Of a stretch of 64,000 nucleotides of DNA, positions 18,274 to 26,934 are shown piece by piece; position 1 is the stretch's first letter, and each line of letters starts with the position of its first letter. Below the pieces are notes generated by a model. That model was not told the DNA's origin. It did not search any database and saw nothing but the letters and a program-made list of their open reading frames with translations. Where the stretch lies: the NCBI RefSeq assembly GCF_022662575.1, contig NZ_JALBFU010000008.1, forward strand, positions 31,122 through 95,121. Direction: 5' to 3'. The position numbers and the translations under genes are program-made. Origin of the DNA: Luteimonas aquatica (GTDB lineage: Bacteria > Pseudomonadota > Gammaproteobacteria > Xanthomonadales > Xanthomonadaceae).

Positions 18274-19668
18274 TCAGGCCAGCACTTCGTAGCAGGGCCG
18301 GTATTCGCCGGCGATCTTCATGCGGCGCTGCTCGACGAAGGCGCGCAGCAGCGCATCCAGGGCCTGCATCATGTCGGTGTCGCCGTGGATCTGGAACGGC
18401 CCGTACTGCTCGATGCGGCGCATGCCGTCCTCCTTGACGTTGCCGGCGACGATGCCGGAGAACGCGCGGCGCAGGTCGGCGGCCAGCTCGTGCGGCTTGC
18501 GCCCGTGGTGCAGGTCGAGCGCGGCCATGGCCTCGTGCGTGGGCGCGAAGGGCTGCTGGAATTCCAGCGGAATGGTCAATGCCCAGTTGAAGTAGAACGA
18601 ATCCTTCTGCGCGATGCGGTACTCGCGCACCTTGGCGATGCCGGCGCTCATGCGCTTGGCGACCGCGGCCGGGTCGCCGACGATGATCTGGTAGCGGCTG
18701 GTGGCGGCATCGCCCAGGGTCAGGCGGATGAACTTGTCGATCTGCTCGAAGTACGGCGCCGCGGCCACCGGGCCGGTGAGGATCAGCGGGAACGGCAGTT
18801 GCGCGTTTTCCTCGCGCAGCAGGATGCCGAGCAGGTAGAGGATCTCCTCCGCGGTGCCGACGCCGCCAGGGAAGACGATGATGCCGTGGCCGAGGCGGAC
18901 GAAGGCCTCGAGCCGCTTCTCGATGTCCGGCATGATCACCAGGTGGTTGACGATCGGGTTCGGCGATTCGGCGGCGATGATGCCCGGCTCGGTGATGCCG
19001 ATGTAGCGCGTGCGGCGCTTGCGCTGCTTGGCGTGGGCGATGGTCGCGCCCTTCATCGGTCCCTTCATGGCGCCGGGGCCGCAGCCGGTGCAGATGTCCA
19101 GGCCGCGCAGGCCGAGCTCGTAGCCGACGTCCTTGGTGTACTCGTACTCGTCGCGGCCGATCGAGTGGCCGCCCCAGCACACCACCAGGTTGGGCTCGGA
19201 CGGCTGCAGGATGCGCGCGTTGCGCAGCAGGCCGAACACCGCGTTGGTCAGGCCGGAGGAGGATTCCAGGTCGGCCGCGTACTCCGGGCCCAGCTCGATG
19301 GCGGTATACGCCAGGTCGCGGACCACGGCGAACAGCAGTTCGGCGACGCCGCGGATGATCTCGCCGTCCACGAACGCCATCGCCGGCGCGTTGGCCAGGT
19401 CGATGCGCACGCCGCGGTCCTGCTGCAGCACCTGGATGTCGAAGTCCGGATATAGCTCCTGCGCCGCGCGCGGATCGTCCGAGGCGCTGCCGCTGGTCAG
19501 CACCGCCAGGGCGCAGCGCCGCAGCAGCTCGTGCATGCCGCCGCCGGAGGCGTCCTTCAGCCGCGCCACTTCGTCGCGGGACAGCACGTCCAGGCCGCCC
19601 TTGGGGTAGATCCTCGCGTCCACCACCGGCAGCGCCTTCGCCGCCGTACTCGTATCGGTCATTTTCAT
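18274..19668 (-). CDS. ppnN: Pyrimidine/purine nucleotide 5'-monophosphate nucleosidase
   Basis: A 464-residue LOG-family enzyme that cleaves the N-glycosidic bond of nucleoside monophosphates, releasing base and ribose 5-phosphate; the Escherichia coli homologue (formerly YgdH, 454 residues) is controlled by ppGpp. The LOG signature is seen as FPGGVGTAEEILYL, with CTGCGPGAMKGPMKGA before it. The flanking N- and C-terminal domains are typical of PpnN and absent from short LOG proteins. I start at the ATG at 19668 (AGAG eight bases before) rather than the GTG at 19671. Older annotations call such proteins lysine decarboxylase, which is wrong. Confidence 0.9.
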   Translation of the reverse strand: MKMTDTSTAAKALPVVDARIYPKGGLDVLSRDEVARLKDASGGGMHELLRRCALAVLTSGSASDDPRAAQELYPDFDIQVLQQDRGVRIDLANAPAMAFVDGEIIRGVAELLFAVVRDLAYTAIELGPEYAADLESSSGLTNAVFGLLRNARILQPSEPNLVVCWGGHSIGRDEYEYTKDVGYELGLRGLDICTGCGPGAMKGPMKGATIAHAKQRKRRTRYIGITEPGIIAAESPNPIVNHLVIMPDIEKRLEAFVRLGHGIIVFPGGVGTAEEILYLLGILLREENAQLPFPLILTGPVAAAPYFEQIDKFIRLTLGDAATSRYQIIVGDPAAVAKRMSAGIAKVREYRIAQKDSFYFNWALTIPLEFQQPFAPTHEAMAALDLHHGRKPHELAADLRRAFSGIVAGNVKEDGMRRIEQYGPFQIHGDTDMMQALDALLRAFVEQRRMKIAGEYRPCYEVLA

Positions 19669-19712
19669 CACAATTTCTCTTGTTGGAGCGGGACTTTAGC
19701 TCACTCTCCCCC

Positions 19713-19746
19713 CAAAAAGAAAACGGCCGGGAGACCCGGCCGTTTT
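19713..19746 (-). terminator. Rho-independent terminator of the Oar-like receptor gene
   Basis: A 12-base-pair stem, AAAACGGCCGGG (19720-19731) with CCCGGCCGTTTT (19735-19746) and a three-base loop. On the minus strand it is followed by a T-rich run (complement of 19714-19719). It sits 24 bases past the stop of the TonB-dependent receptor gene and just before the ppnN ribosome site region. Confidence 0.9.
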
Positions 19747-19769
19747 CCAAGCTCGCACCCGAACCGGAA

Positions 19770-22700
19770 TCAGAACTGGTAGCGGAAACCCACCTGCACC
19801 GACCACTGCGAGACGCCCACGTTGAAGCCGTCGGCATCGGCGTTCGCGGGCGTGGAAGCCTCGGCGCCGGTGAAGTTGTAGACGTACTTGCCGCCGACGA
19901 TGCTGGGAGCGTTCAGCACGGTCTTGTCGGCGAAGAAGCCGTAGTCGTAGATGTGGCCCCAGTCCTTGTTGATCAGGTTGCCCACGTTCTGGATGTCCAG
20001 CCAGATCTCGGCCTTGTTGTCCTTGAAGAAGCCGGGCAGTTCCTGGCTGATGCGCACGTCGAAGGTGTTCACCCAGCTGGCGCGGCCGGAGTTGGCCGGC
20101 GCGTAGCCGCCGCGGTAGCGGGCCAGCTCCGGGTGCTTGCCCAGCCACTCGAAGAAGGCCTTTTCCTTCGCCGGATCGGCGGTGAAGACGCCATTGCGGT
20201 AGGTGCCGAACAGCACGTCGCCGGGACCGTTGGGGACGTAGAACAGGTCGTTGTTGCGGCCGTCGCCGTTCACGTCGTTCGAGAACAGGTAGCTGTACGG
20301 ACGGCCGCTGCGGCCTTCGTAGAACAGGCCGATCTCGGTCTTGTAGTCGCCGAAGAAGTTGTGCTTCCAGCTCAGCGCGCCGGTGATGCGGTGCTCGATC
20401 TCGTAGCGGGCGGTGGTGGCCTCGTCGGCGTTGTCCTGGAAGACGTAGTTGTAGTTCCAGCCCGAGGTCGCGGTGGAGCTGGTCAGGCCGCTGACTTCTT
20501 CCGCATTGGTATGCGTGTAGGCCAGGCTCCAGGACCAGTCGCTGCCGGGCGTCCAGGGCTTCTCAAGGCCGACCGTGAACTGCTGGCTGCTGCCCTTGTG
20601 CGTGGTGTCGAGCAGCATGACCTGGTCGAAGCGCTTGTCGCGCTGCGAGCGGGCATTGCCCGACGCCCAGTCGGACGGCTTGTTCGGATCCCAGTACAGC
20701 AGGCGTCCGTCCTGCGCGATGCCGGTGGCCGTGCCCAGGTTGAGGTTGCGGTAGAACAGCGCGTTCTTGACCTTCGTCAGCAGCAGCTCGGCCGAGAACA
20801 CGATGTTGTTCCAGGGCAGCTCGTGGTCGATCGCGAGGTTCGCCTTCCAGGTGGAGGGCTGCTCGAAGTCGGGGCTGACGAAGTTGACGTTCTGGCGCTG
20901 GCTGGCCGGGTTGCCCGGCACCGGCTGGTTGTTGCCGTTGCCGTTGAACGGCAGGTCCTCCCAGTTCTCGCCCGAGTTGTGGAACTGGGTGTACTGGATG
21001 TAGTTCAGGCCGGTGGTGGAATAGGCATTGCTCAGCCACACCTGCGGCGAATCGCCCTGGAACAGGCCGACGCCGCCGCGCAGCTGGGTCGGACGCTCGC
21101 TGTTGAAGGTGTAGTTGAAGCCGAAGCGCGGCTGCCACAGGATGTCGCCGCTGAGCACCTTGCTGTTGTCGTAGCCGAACACCTGCTGCGCAAGCGCGTT
21201 GTGCTCGGGGTTGACGTTGACGTCCGACTTGTCGCCGCGCAGGCCGAAGGTCAGGGTCAGGCGATCGTTGACGAACCACTGGTCCTGCACGAACAGGCCG
21301 TAGTTCTTGTACTTGAACACGGCCGCGATGGAGTCGACGTCCTGGCCGGCGCGCGGCGTGCGCAGGTCGTAGCGGCTCCACTCGCCGGCGGCGAAGCGGT
21401 CCATGCCGTAGAACTGGTAGACGCCGTAGACCTGCGGCCCGAACAGGTTGTAGATCTCGTTGTTCGAGTAGTCGAAGCCGAACTTCACGTCATGGTCGCC
21501 GGCGTGCCAGGTGGCCGCGCCGAACGCGTTCCAGGTCTTGGTCTCCAGCACGTTGGCCTGGGAGTTGGTCTCGGTGCCCAGGAAGATCGAGGCGCCGCTC
21601 GGGGCGACGTCGGGGTTCGAATAGTCGCCGTCCTCGGCGAAGAGGATCTCCACGCTCGGCGCATTGGTCGGGATGTTGCGCACCGCTGTGTAGTCGCGGT
21701 AGGAGACCTTGAACTCGGTCGAGAGCTTGTCGCTCCAGTCGCTGAACAGCTGCGCGACGTAGCTTTCGACCTTCTTGTCGTGCTGGTACCAGTACGAGCT
21801 GAGCGAGACCGCGCCGTCGTCGCCGGCGAAGAAGCCGTTCAGGCGCAGCTTGCTCTGGTCGATCTTGCTGTAGCGGAAGCTGGCGCGATGGTCGTCGTTG
21901 ATGTTCCAGTCCAGCTTCACCGCGTACTCTTCCACGTCGGTGTCGGAGTTGGAGGCCAGGCTGCCGGCGGCAATGCCGAAGCCCTGCGCGATCTGCTGCG
22001 CGCGCGTGATGTCGGCGTCGGTCAGCGTGCCCTCGCCCAGCGGGCCGCTGGTGACGTCGGCGCCCGGGGCGGCCTGCTTGAACTTGTCGTAGTTGACGAA
22101 GAAGAACAGCTTGTCCTTGATCAGCGGACCGCCCAGCGTGAAGCCGTAGTTCTCTTCCTTCTTGAAGCCGGCGAATTCGTTGCGGCGGCCGCTGGCGTCC
22201 GGCGGATCGTCGCCGACCATGCTGTCGTCGCGGTAGGTGCCGTACACCGAGCCGTGGAAATCGTTGGTGCCCGACTTGGTCACGGCGTCGACCACCGCGC
22301 CGGTGGCGCCGGTGATGGTGACGTCGTAGTTGGCCAGGTCGATGTTGATCGCCTCGATCGCTTCCATCGCCACCGGCTGGCGGCGGGTCGGCATGTTGTT
22401 GCCTTCCAGGCCGAAGGTGTCGCTGGCGGAGACGCCGTCGATGCGGATGGCGTTGTAGCGCGGGTTCTGGCCGCCGGCGCTGATGCTGCCCGAGGCGCGG
22501 TCGATGAAGGCCACGCGCGGATCGGTGCGCATGTAGTCCTGGATGTTGCCGCCGATCGAGGGCAGCGCCTCGATCGTCTCGCGGGTCACGTTGGTGCCGG
22601 TGCCCATCTTGGTGGCGCTGAAGATTTCCGAGCCGCCGGCGGCGACCGCCTGCACGGTGCCCAGGGTGGTGACGTCGTTCTTCAGCTGCGCGTCGACGGT

Positions 22701-23021
22701 GCTGATCTGGCTCAGGCCGAGGTAGACGTTCTCCTCGGTGTCCGTACCGGAACCGGCCTTGTTGACCGTGATGCTGTACGGACCGCCCACGCGCAGGCCG
22801 CGCGCGGTGTAGCGGCCGTTGGCGTCGGTGGTGGCGCGGCTGACCGTGCCCGACTCGACGTGGGTGATGGTGACTTCGGCACCCGCGACCGGCTGCCCGT
22901 CGGCGCCGGTGACCGTACCGCCGACGCCGGCGGAGGTGTTTTGTGCGAAGGCGGGCGCTGCGGCGAGCGCGGCGATCAGACCGAGCGACAGCTTGGAGAG
23001 TCGGACGCGGTTATGTTTCAT
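19770..23021 (-). CDS. Oar-like TonB-dependent outer membrane receptor
   Basis: A 1083-residue outer membrane protein. The signal peptide ends after AFA27. A carboxypeptidase-regulatory-like domain (about 32-115, GTVTGADGQPVAGAEVTI to RYTARGLRVGGPY) precedes a plug domain (about 140-250). A large beta-barrel then ends in the outer membrane signal VGFRYQF with terminal Phe. This architecture is that of Oar proteins, which take up unknown substrates or act in adhesion; I see no residue pattern that fixes the substrate. The start at 23021 begins the signal peptide; the longer frame adds 41 residues without signal character. It is monocistronic, with a strong terminator downstream. Confidence 0.92.
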   Translation of the reverse strand: MKHNRVRLSKLSLGLIAALAAAPAFAQNTSAGVGGTVTGADGQPVAGAEVTITHVESGTVSRATTDANGRYTARGLRVGGPYSITVNKAGSGTDTEENVYLGLSQISTVDAQLKNDVTTLGTVQAVAAGGSEIFSATKMGTGTNVTRETIEALPSIGGNIQDYMRTDPRVAFIDRASGSISAGGQNPRYNAIRIDGVSASDTFGLEGNNMPTRRQPVAMEAIEAINIDLANYDVTITGATGAVVDAVTKSGTNDFHGSVYGTYRDDSMVGDDPPDASGRRNEFAGFKKEENYGFTLGGPLIKDKLFFFVNYDKFKQAAPGADVTSGPLGEGTLTDADITRAQQIAQGFGIAAGSLASNSDTDVEEYAVKLDWNINDDHRASFRYSKIDQSKLRLNGFFAGDDGAVSLSSYWYQHDKKVESYVAQLFSDWSDKLSTEFKVSYRDYTAVRNIPTNAPSVEILFAEDGDYSNPDVAPSGASIFLGTETNSQANVLETKTWNAFGAATWHAGDHDVKFGFDYSNNEIYNLFGPQVYGVYQFYGMDRFAAGEWSRYDLRTPRAGQDVDSIAAVFKYKNYGLFVQDQWFVNDRLTLTFGLRGDKSDVNVNPEHNALAQQVFGYDNSKVLSGDILWQPRFGFNYTFNSERPTQLRGGVGLFQGDSPQVWLSNAYSTTGLNYIQYTQFHNSGENWEDLPFNGNGNNQPVPGNPASQRQNVNFVSPDFEQPSTWKANLAIDHELPWNNIVFSAELLLTKVKNALFYRNLNLGTATGIAQDGRLLYWDPNKPSDWASGNARSQRDKRFDQVMLLDTTHKGSSQQFTVGLEKPWTPGSDWSWSLAYTHTNAEEVSGLTSSTATSGWNYNYVFQDNADEATTARYEIEHRITGALSWKHNFFGDYKTEIGLFYEGRSGRPYSYLFSNDVNGDGRNNDLFYVPNGPGDVLFGTYRNGVFTADPAKEKAFFEWLGKHPELARYRGGYAPANSGRASWVNTFDVRISQELPGFFKDNKAEIWLDIQNVGNLINKDWGHIYDYGFFADKTVLNAPSIVGGKYVYNFTGAEASTPANADADGFNVGVSQWSVQVGFRYQF

Positions 23022-23348
23022 CGATGATGGCCTCGGAACAGATTTAGACGGATGACACGCGCGTGATCGCGCGATCGAAATGATGTTCTGTGAGGGATTT
23101 CCCCAACCCCTCGGCTGCACGTGGCACTCACGCGGGGTTAACAACAGGTTAACACGGTAGCCCGCCCGGATGACAGTGAAATGACGGTTTTTCGCCGAAG
23201 GCGATCACGGCCTTGCAGCGCAACGGGAATCGGCTCGAGCCCTGACTCTAAAATGTCATCCCGGCCTGCCGCGGAGGCGATCTAGCGGCACTGTCTGCCG
23301 GCCTGCCTCAGCAATCCCGGCTAAGTGGCTGAGGCCCGGTCGGGCCGA
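23022..23348. other. Intergenic region upstream of the Oar-like gene
   Basis: 327 bases without a gene between marC (which ends here) and the Oar-like gene (which starts here on the minus strand). It should hold the receptor promoter. The notable content is a pair of GTTAAC palindromes at 23137-23142 and 23148-23153, eleven bases apart. Nothing else was recognised. Confidence 0.6.
23137..23153. promoter_or_regulatory. Twin GTTAAC palindromes, possible operator
   Basis: Two perfect GTTAAC hexamers separated by AACAG, repeating with a period of 11 bases, about one helical turn. They lie about 115 bases before the receptor start in an otherwise GC-rich region. The arrangement is what a dimeric or repeated DNA-binding protein would need, but no regulator is identified. 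Confidence 0.3.
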
Positions 23349-23948
23349 TCAGGGGGTGGCGCCCAGGCCCAGGTAGGCGCTGATGCCGTCCAGGAACATC
23401 TGCACCGAGATCGCCACCAGCAGCATGCCCATCAGCCGCTCGATGGCGGTCAGGACGCGGCCGCCGAGAACCTTGTAGAGCATGGTGGCCGAGAGCAGGA
23501 TCACCGCCGTCGCCCCCCAGGCGATCAGCAGGGCCAGGCTCCAGTCGCCCAGGCGCGCCGGGTCGTTGCTGCCCATCAGCATCACCGCGGCCATGCCCGA
23601 GGGCCCGGCGATCATCGGGATCGCCACCGGCACGATGAAGGGCTCCCCGCCCGGCAGCTCGCCCATCAGGCCTTCCGGCGGCGGGAAGATCATGCGGATG
23701 CCGATCAGGAACAGCACGATGCCGCCGGCGATCGACACCGATTCCTGCCGCAGGTGCATCAGTTCCAGCGCGTACTTGCCGAACCACAGGAACAGCAGCA
23801 GCACCGCCAGCGCGATCACAAGCTCGCGGATCAGCACCATGCGCTGGCGCTTGGGCGTGAGCGGACGCAACAGGCTGAGCACCACCGGCACGTTGCCCAG
23901 CGGATCGAGGATGATGAACAGCAGCAGCGCGGCCGAGGCGATCGACAT
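23349..23948 (-). CDS. MarC/UPF0056 family integral membrane protein
   Basis: A 199-residue protein with six hydrophobic segments. It starts MSIASAALLLFIILDPLGNVPV and contains FLIGIRMIFPP and VPVAIPMIAGPSGMAAVMLM, all typical of the MarC (UPF0056) family of the inner membrane. The function of the family is unsettled; the earlier link to multiple antibiotic resistance was not confirmed. It starts 4 bases after the SDR gene and is the third gene of a grxD-SDR-marC operon. Confidence 0.9.
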   Translation of the reverse strand: MSIASAALLLFIILDPLGNVPVVLSLLRPLTPKRQRMVLIRELVIALAVLLLFLWFGKYALELMHLRQESVSIAGGIVLFLIGIRMIFPPPEGLMGELPGGEPFIVPVAIPMIAGPSGMAAVMLMGSNDPARLGDWSLALLIAWGATAVILLSATMLYKVLGGRVLTAIERLMGMLLVAISVQMFLDGISAYLGLGATP

Positions 23949-23952
23949 GGCG

Positions 23953-24726
23953 TTACGCGCGCGGCGCCCAGATCGCGCCGCGATGCTCGGCGCCGGCCGG
24001 GGAGAGCAGCCGCACGCAGGCCTCGGCATAGGCGGCCGGATCGCGGGCCTGCCGGTCGTCTTCCTCCACGTAGGCCTTCGAGCGCAGCACGGTGCGCATC
24101 GGCCCCGGCTGCAGGCCGCTCACACGCACCGGCGTGCTGGCCAGCTCGGCCTGCAGCATGCCGACCAGGCCCGCGCCACCATGCTGCGCCAGGCCGTAGC
24201 CGCCCCAGTAGGCGGCGCCGGTGCGCGCCGGATCGTCGAGCGCGAACACGATGGCGCCGTCCTCGGCGCGCTTGAGCAGCGGCAGGCAGGCCTGCGTCAG
24301 CCACCAACGCGCCGTCAGGTTGACGTGCACCGCGCGCGCGAAGTCGGCCGGATCGGTGCGCTCCATCGACGCCAGGCCCTTGAACTCGGCGGCGCAATGC
24401 AGCAGCCCGTCGAGGCGGCCGAGGCCCGACTCCAGGCGCGCGGCCAGTTCGGCGTAGTCGTCGGGCGAGGCGCCCTCCAGATCGAGCGGATAGTTGGCCG
24501 GCTCCGCGGCCGTCGTCTCCTGGCGGATCGCGTCGTAGACGCGATTGAGCCTGGGCACCTTGCGGCCGAGCAGCACCAGCGTGGCCCCCGCGCGCGCGCA
24601 GGCGAGCGCGGCGGCGCGGCCGAGGCCGCCGTAGGCACCGCTCACCAGGATCACCCGGCCCGCGAGCGCGGAACCGGCCTGCGGATCCCGCGTCGCGGCC
24701 GCGTCGTCGGCCCGCACCGCGCTCAC
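23953..24726 (-). CDS. Short-chain dehydrogenase/reductase family protein (YciK-like)
   Basis: A 257-residue Rossmann-fold protein. SGAYGGLGRAA at 29-39 is the dinucleotide-binding TGxxxGxG motif (first Thr is Ser), and HCAAEF at 110-115 corresponds to the NNAG strand. It resembles E. coli YciK. The catalytic triad is not intact: the YxxxK motif is Y177-GLA-Q181, so Lys is Gln, and the serine position before it is in FALDD, without Ser. It may bind NAD(P) without being an oxidoreductase. The start is a GTG whose TGA-overlapping sequence (GTGA) joins it to the grxD stop, so translation is probably coupled. Confidence 0.82.
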   Translation of the reverse strand: MSAVRADDAAATRDPQAGSALAGRVILVSGAYGGLGRAAALACARAGATLVLLGRKVPRLNRVYDAIRQETTAAEPANYPLDLEGASPDDYAELAARLESGLGRLDGLLHCAAEFKGLASMERTDPADFARAVHVNLTARWWLTQACLPLLKRAEDGAIVFALDDPARTGAAYWGGYGLAQHGGAGLVGMLQAELASTPVRVSGLQPGPMRTVLRSKAYVEEDDRQARDPAAYAEACVRLLSPAGAEHRGAIWAPRA

Positions 24727-25043
24727 GCCTTCTGCACTTCCGAGATCATGCGCGCCAGCTCGCCGGACTCGTACAGCTCCAGCGTGATGTCGCAGCCGCC
24801 GATCAGCTCACCGTGGATGAACAGCTGCGGGAACGTCGGCCAGTTGGAATAGCGCGGCAGGTTGGCGCGGATCTCCGGCTCCTCGAGCACGTTGATGGTG
24901 TGCAGCTCGCCCGCGCCGGCGGCCTTCAGGGCCTGCACGGTACGGCTGGAGAAGCCGCACATGGGGAACTGCGGCGTGCCCTTCATGAAGAGGACGATGG
25001 GGTGGCCTTCGACTTCGGCCTGGATGCGCTCGAGGACGGGCAT
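24723..25043 (-). CDS. grxD: Monothiol glutaredoxin, Grx4 family
   Basis: A 106-residue CGFS monothiol glutaredoxin that holds and transfers [2Fe-2S] clusters with glutathione and BolA partners. The active site is intact (KGTPQFPMCGFSSRT), as are the TVP-type loop WPTFPQLFI and the glutathione-binding GGCDI. The start at 25043 gives the standard length; the longer frame would add 49 unrelated residues. It is the first gene of an operon with the SDR and marC genes, and is divergent from the superoxide dismutase-like gene across 139 bases. Confidence 0.95.
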   Translation of the reverse strand: MPVLERIQAEVEGHPIVLFMKGTPQFPMCGFSSRTVQALKAAGAGELHTINVLEEPEIRANLPRYSNWPTFPQLFIHGELIGGCDITLELYESGELARMISEVQKA

Positions 25044-25182
25044 TGCGGAAAACTCCTGCGCGGCACGGGCTGCGGCGATGCGCCGGAAGCCGTGGGTCGT
25101 GCTTGTGGGGTGGGAATTGCATATTGTAAGCCCCGGAGCCCGCAGCGGCGGCGCTCCACGCCCCTTTTCCCCCGAACGGCAC

Positions 25183-25767
25183 ATGAGCATCGAACCTTCC
25201 CCCCTGCCCTACGACCGCAGCGCCCTGGAACCGCACCTGTCCGCCGATACGGTGGAAGCCCATCACGGCCGGCAGCAGGCCCTGATCGAGCAGGTCAACG
25301 CCGCCGTGGCCGGGACCGAACTGGCCGAGCTGCCGCTGCAGGAGATCGTGCGCCGGGCGCAGGGTGCGCTGTTCAACCACGCCTCGCAGGCCTGGAACGA
25401 TGCCTTCTACTGGGAAGGCCTGCGGCCCTCCGCCGGCGGCGGTGGCGGCGAGCCGGAAGGACGCCTGGCCGAGGCCATCAACAGGACCTTCGGCGATTTC
25501 GCGCGCTTCAAGGCGCAATTCGCCGGCGTCGCCGAGCGCCTGTTCGGTTCGGGCTGGCTGTGGCTGCTGCAGCGCGGAGACGGCGCGCTGGCCGTGGCCG
25601 CCACCGCCAACGCGGCTTCGCCGCTCACCGGCGAGGACACGCCGCTGCTGGCCTGCTGCCTGTGGGAGCACGCCTACTACCTCGACTACCGCCACGCGCG
25701 CGGCAAATACCTCGAGGCGTTCTGGAACATCGTGGATTGGCGCGCGGTGGACGCGCGCATGAAGTAA
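25183..25767 (+). CDS. Fe/Mn superoxide dismutase family protein with altered metal site
   Basis: A 194-residue protein clearly of the SodB fold from end to end (ALPY-like start, FGSGWLWLL, WEHAYYLDYRHAR, FWNIVDW). Of the four metal ligands of E. coli SodB, the first His (His27) and last His (His163 in WEHAYY) are present. The second His is Asp73 in AWNDAFYW, and the Asp ligand is Cys159 in ACCLWEH. The HxGKHH region is also changed to HHGRQQ, so the substrate-gateway His and Tyr are missing. I read the codons directly at these sites. Ordinary superoxide dismutation is doubtful; a different metal or a structural role is possible. The gene is divergent from grxD. Confidence 0.85.
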   Translation: MSIEPSPLPYDRSALEPHLSADTVEAHHGRQQALIEQVNAAVAGTELAELPLQEIVRRAQGALFNHASQAWNDAFYWEGLRPSAGGGGGEPEGRLAEAINRTFGDFARFKAQFAGVAERLFGSGWLWLLQRGDGALAVAATANAASPLTGEDTPLLACCLWEHAYYLDYRHARGKYLEAFWNIVDWRAVDARMK

Positions 25768-25830
25768 GCGGTGCCTTCGCCGGCTCCGCCGCCCGGCGGA
25801 TGGCCCGGATGCCGATCATGCCCGCCGCCC

Positions 25831-25849
25831 TCTCCCGCGTCACGGGAGA
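25831..25849. terminator. Stem-loop between convergent sod-like gene and mdh
   Basis: A 7-base-pair stem, TCTCCCG with CGGGAGA, and a five-base loop, located between the two converging genes. There is no T-run, so it may be a xanthomonad repeat that also shields transcript ends. Confidence 0.4.
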
Positions 25850-25867
25850 AGGCGTCGTGGAAGGCAC

Positions 25868-26851
25868 TTAGAGCAGATGCGCCACGCCGGCGCGCTCTTC
25901 CTCGAGCTCGGCCAGCGTCTTGTCCATGCGCTCGCGGCTGAAGGCGTCGACCTCGAGGCCTTCCACGCGGGTGTACTCGCCGTTGGCGGTGGTCACCGGC
26001 ACGCCGTAGATCACGCCCTCCGGGATGCCATAGCTGCCGTCGGACGGCACGCCCATCGTCACCCACTTGCCGTTGCTGCCCAGCACCCAGTCGCGCACGT
26101 GGTCGATGGCGGCGTTGGCGGCCGAGGCGGCCGAGGACAGGCCGCGTGCCTCGATGATCGCCGCGCCGCGCTTGCCGACCTGTGGGATGAAGGTGTCGCT
26201 GTTCCACGCCGCGTCGTTGATCCTGTCCTTCAGCGAGGCGCCGCCGGCGGTGGCGAAGCGGTAGTCGGGATACATGGTCGGGCTGTGGTTGCCCCACACG
26301 ATCAGCTTCTCGATGTCGCCCACGGCCACGCCGGCCTTGCCGGCGAGCTGGCTCAGCGCGCGGTTGTGGTCCAGGCGCAGCATCGCGGTGAAGTTCTTCG
26401 CCGGCAGGTCCGGCGCCGACTTCATGGCGATGTAGGCATTGGTGTTGGCCGGATTGCCGACCACCAGCACCTTGACGTTGCGGCTGGCGACTTCGTTCAG
26501 CGCCTTGCCCTGCTCGGTGAAGATCTTGGCGTTCTCCAGCAGCAGGTCCTTGCGCTCCATGCCCGGGCCGCGCGGCTTGGCGCCGACCAGCAGGGCGACG
26601 TCGGCGTCCTTGAACGCGACCTTCGGGTCGTCGGTGCCGATCACGCCGGCCAGCAACGGGAACGCGCAGTCTTCCAGTTCCATGATCACGCCCTTGAGCG
26701 CGGCCTGGGCCTTGTCGATCGGCAGCTCCAGCAGCTGCAGGATGACGGGCTGGTCCTTGCCGAGCATTTCGCCGGAGGCGATGCGGAACAGCAGGGCGTA
26801 GCCGATCTGGCCGGCGGCGCCGGTGACGGCAACACGAACGGGGGTTTTCAT
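25868..26851 (-). CDS. mdh: Malate dehydrogenase
   Basis: Interconverts malate and oxaloacetate with NAD in the citric acid cycle. The 327-residue enzyme is of the cytosolic-type (lactate/malate superfamily) found in many proteobacteria. It has [10 protein letters not shown] for NAD binding, the substrate arginine in [12 protein letters not shown], the proton-relay Asp in LRLDHNR, and the catalytic His in [12 protein letters not shown]. The start at 26851 has GGAG six bases before it; the in-frame TTG at 26857 is rejected. It is preceded by 83 bases from the aminotransferase gene on the same strand. Confidence 0.96.
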   Translation of the reverse strand: MKTPVRVAVTGAAGQIGYALLFRIASGEMLGKDQPVILQLLELPIDKAQAALKGVIMELEDCAFPLLAGVIGTDDPKVAFKDADVALLVGAKPRGPGMERKDLLLENAKIFTEQGKALNEVASRNVKVLVVGNPANTNAYIAMKSAPDLPAKNFTAMLRLDHNRALSQLAGKAGVAVGDIEKLIVWGNHSPTMYPDYRFATAGGASLKDRINDAAWNSDTFIPQVGKRGAAIIEARGLSSAASAANAAIDHVRDWVLGSNGKWVTMGVPSDGSYGIPEGVIYGVPVTTANGEYTRVEGLEVDAFSRERMDKTLAELEEERAGVAHLL

Positions 26852-26934
26852 GGGCAACTCCGAAGTTTCAGTGGGGACAGGACGTCAGGCGCGAAGACGC
26901 GGAGCATTCGCCCCGCGCGTCCGGGCCCGGCGCC

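Noticed and set aside
18274..19668. Lysine decarboxylase annotation for the LOG-family protein
   Set aside because: The LOG motif PGGxGT belongs to nucleotide-hydrolysing enzymes, and the full-length architecture fits PpnN.
19680..23027. A 1115-codon open frame on the plus strand opposite the Oar-like gene, and similar long frames opposite uvrB and typA
   Set aside because: They are antisense shadows produced by high GC content; their translations are low-complexity Val/Arg/Ala-rich and match no family, while the opposite strand codes for well-known proteins.
26852..26857. TTG as mdh start
   Set aside because: The ATG at 26851 has GGAG at good spacing and gives the family N-terminus.
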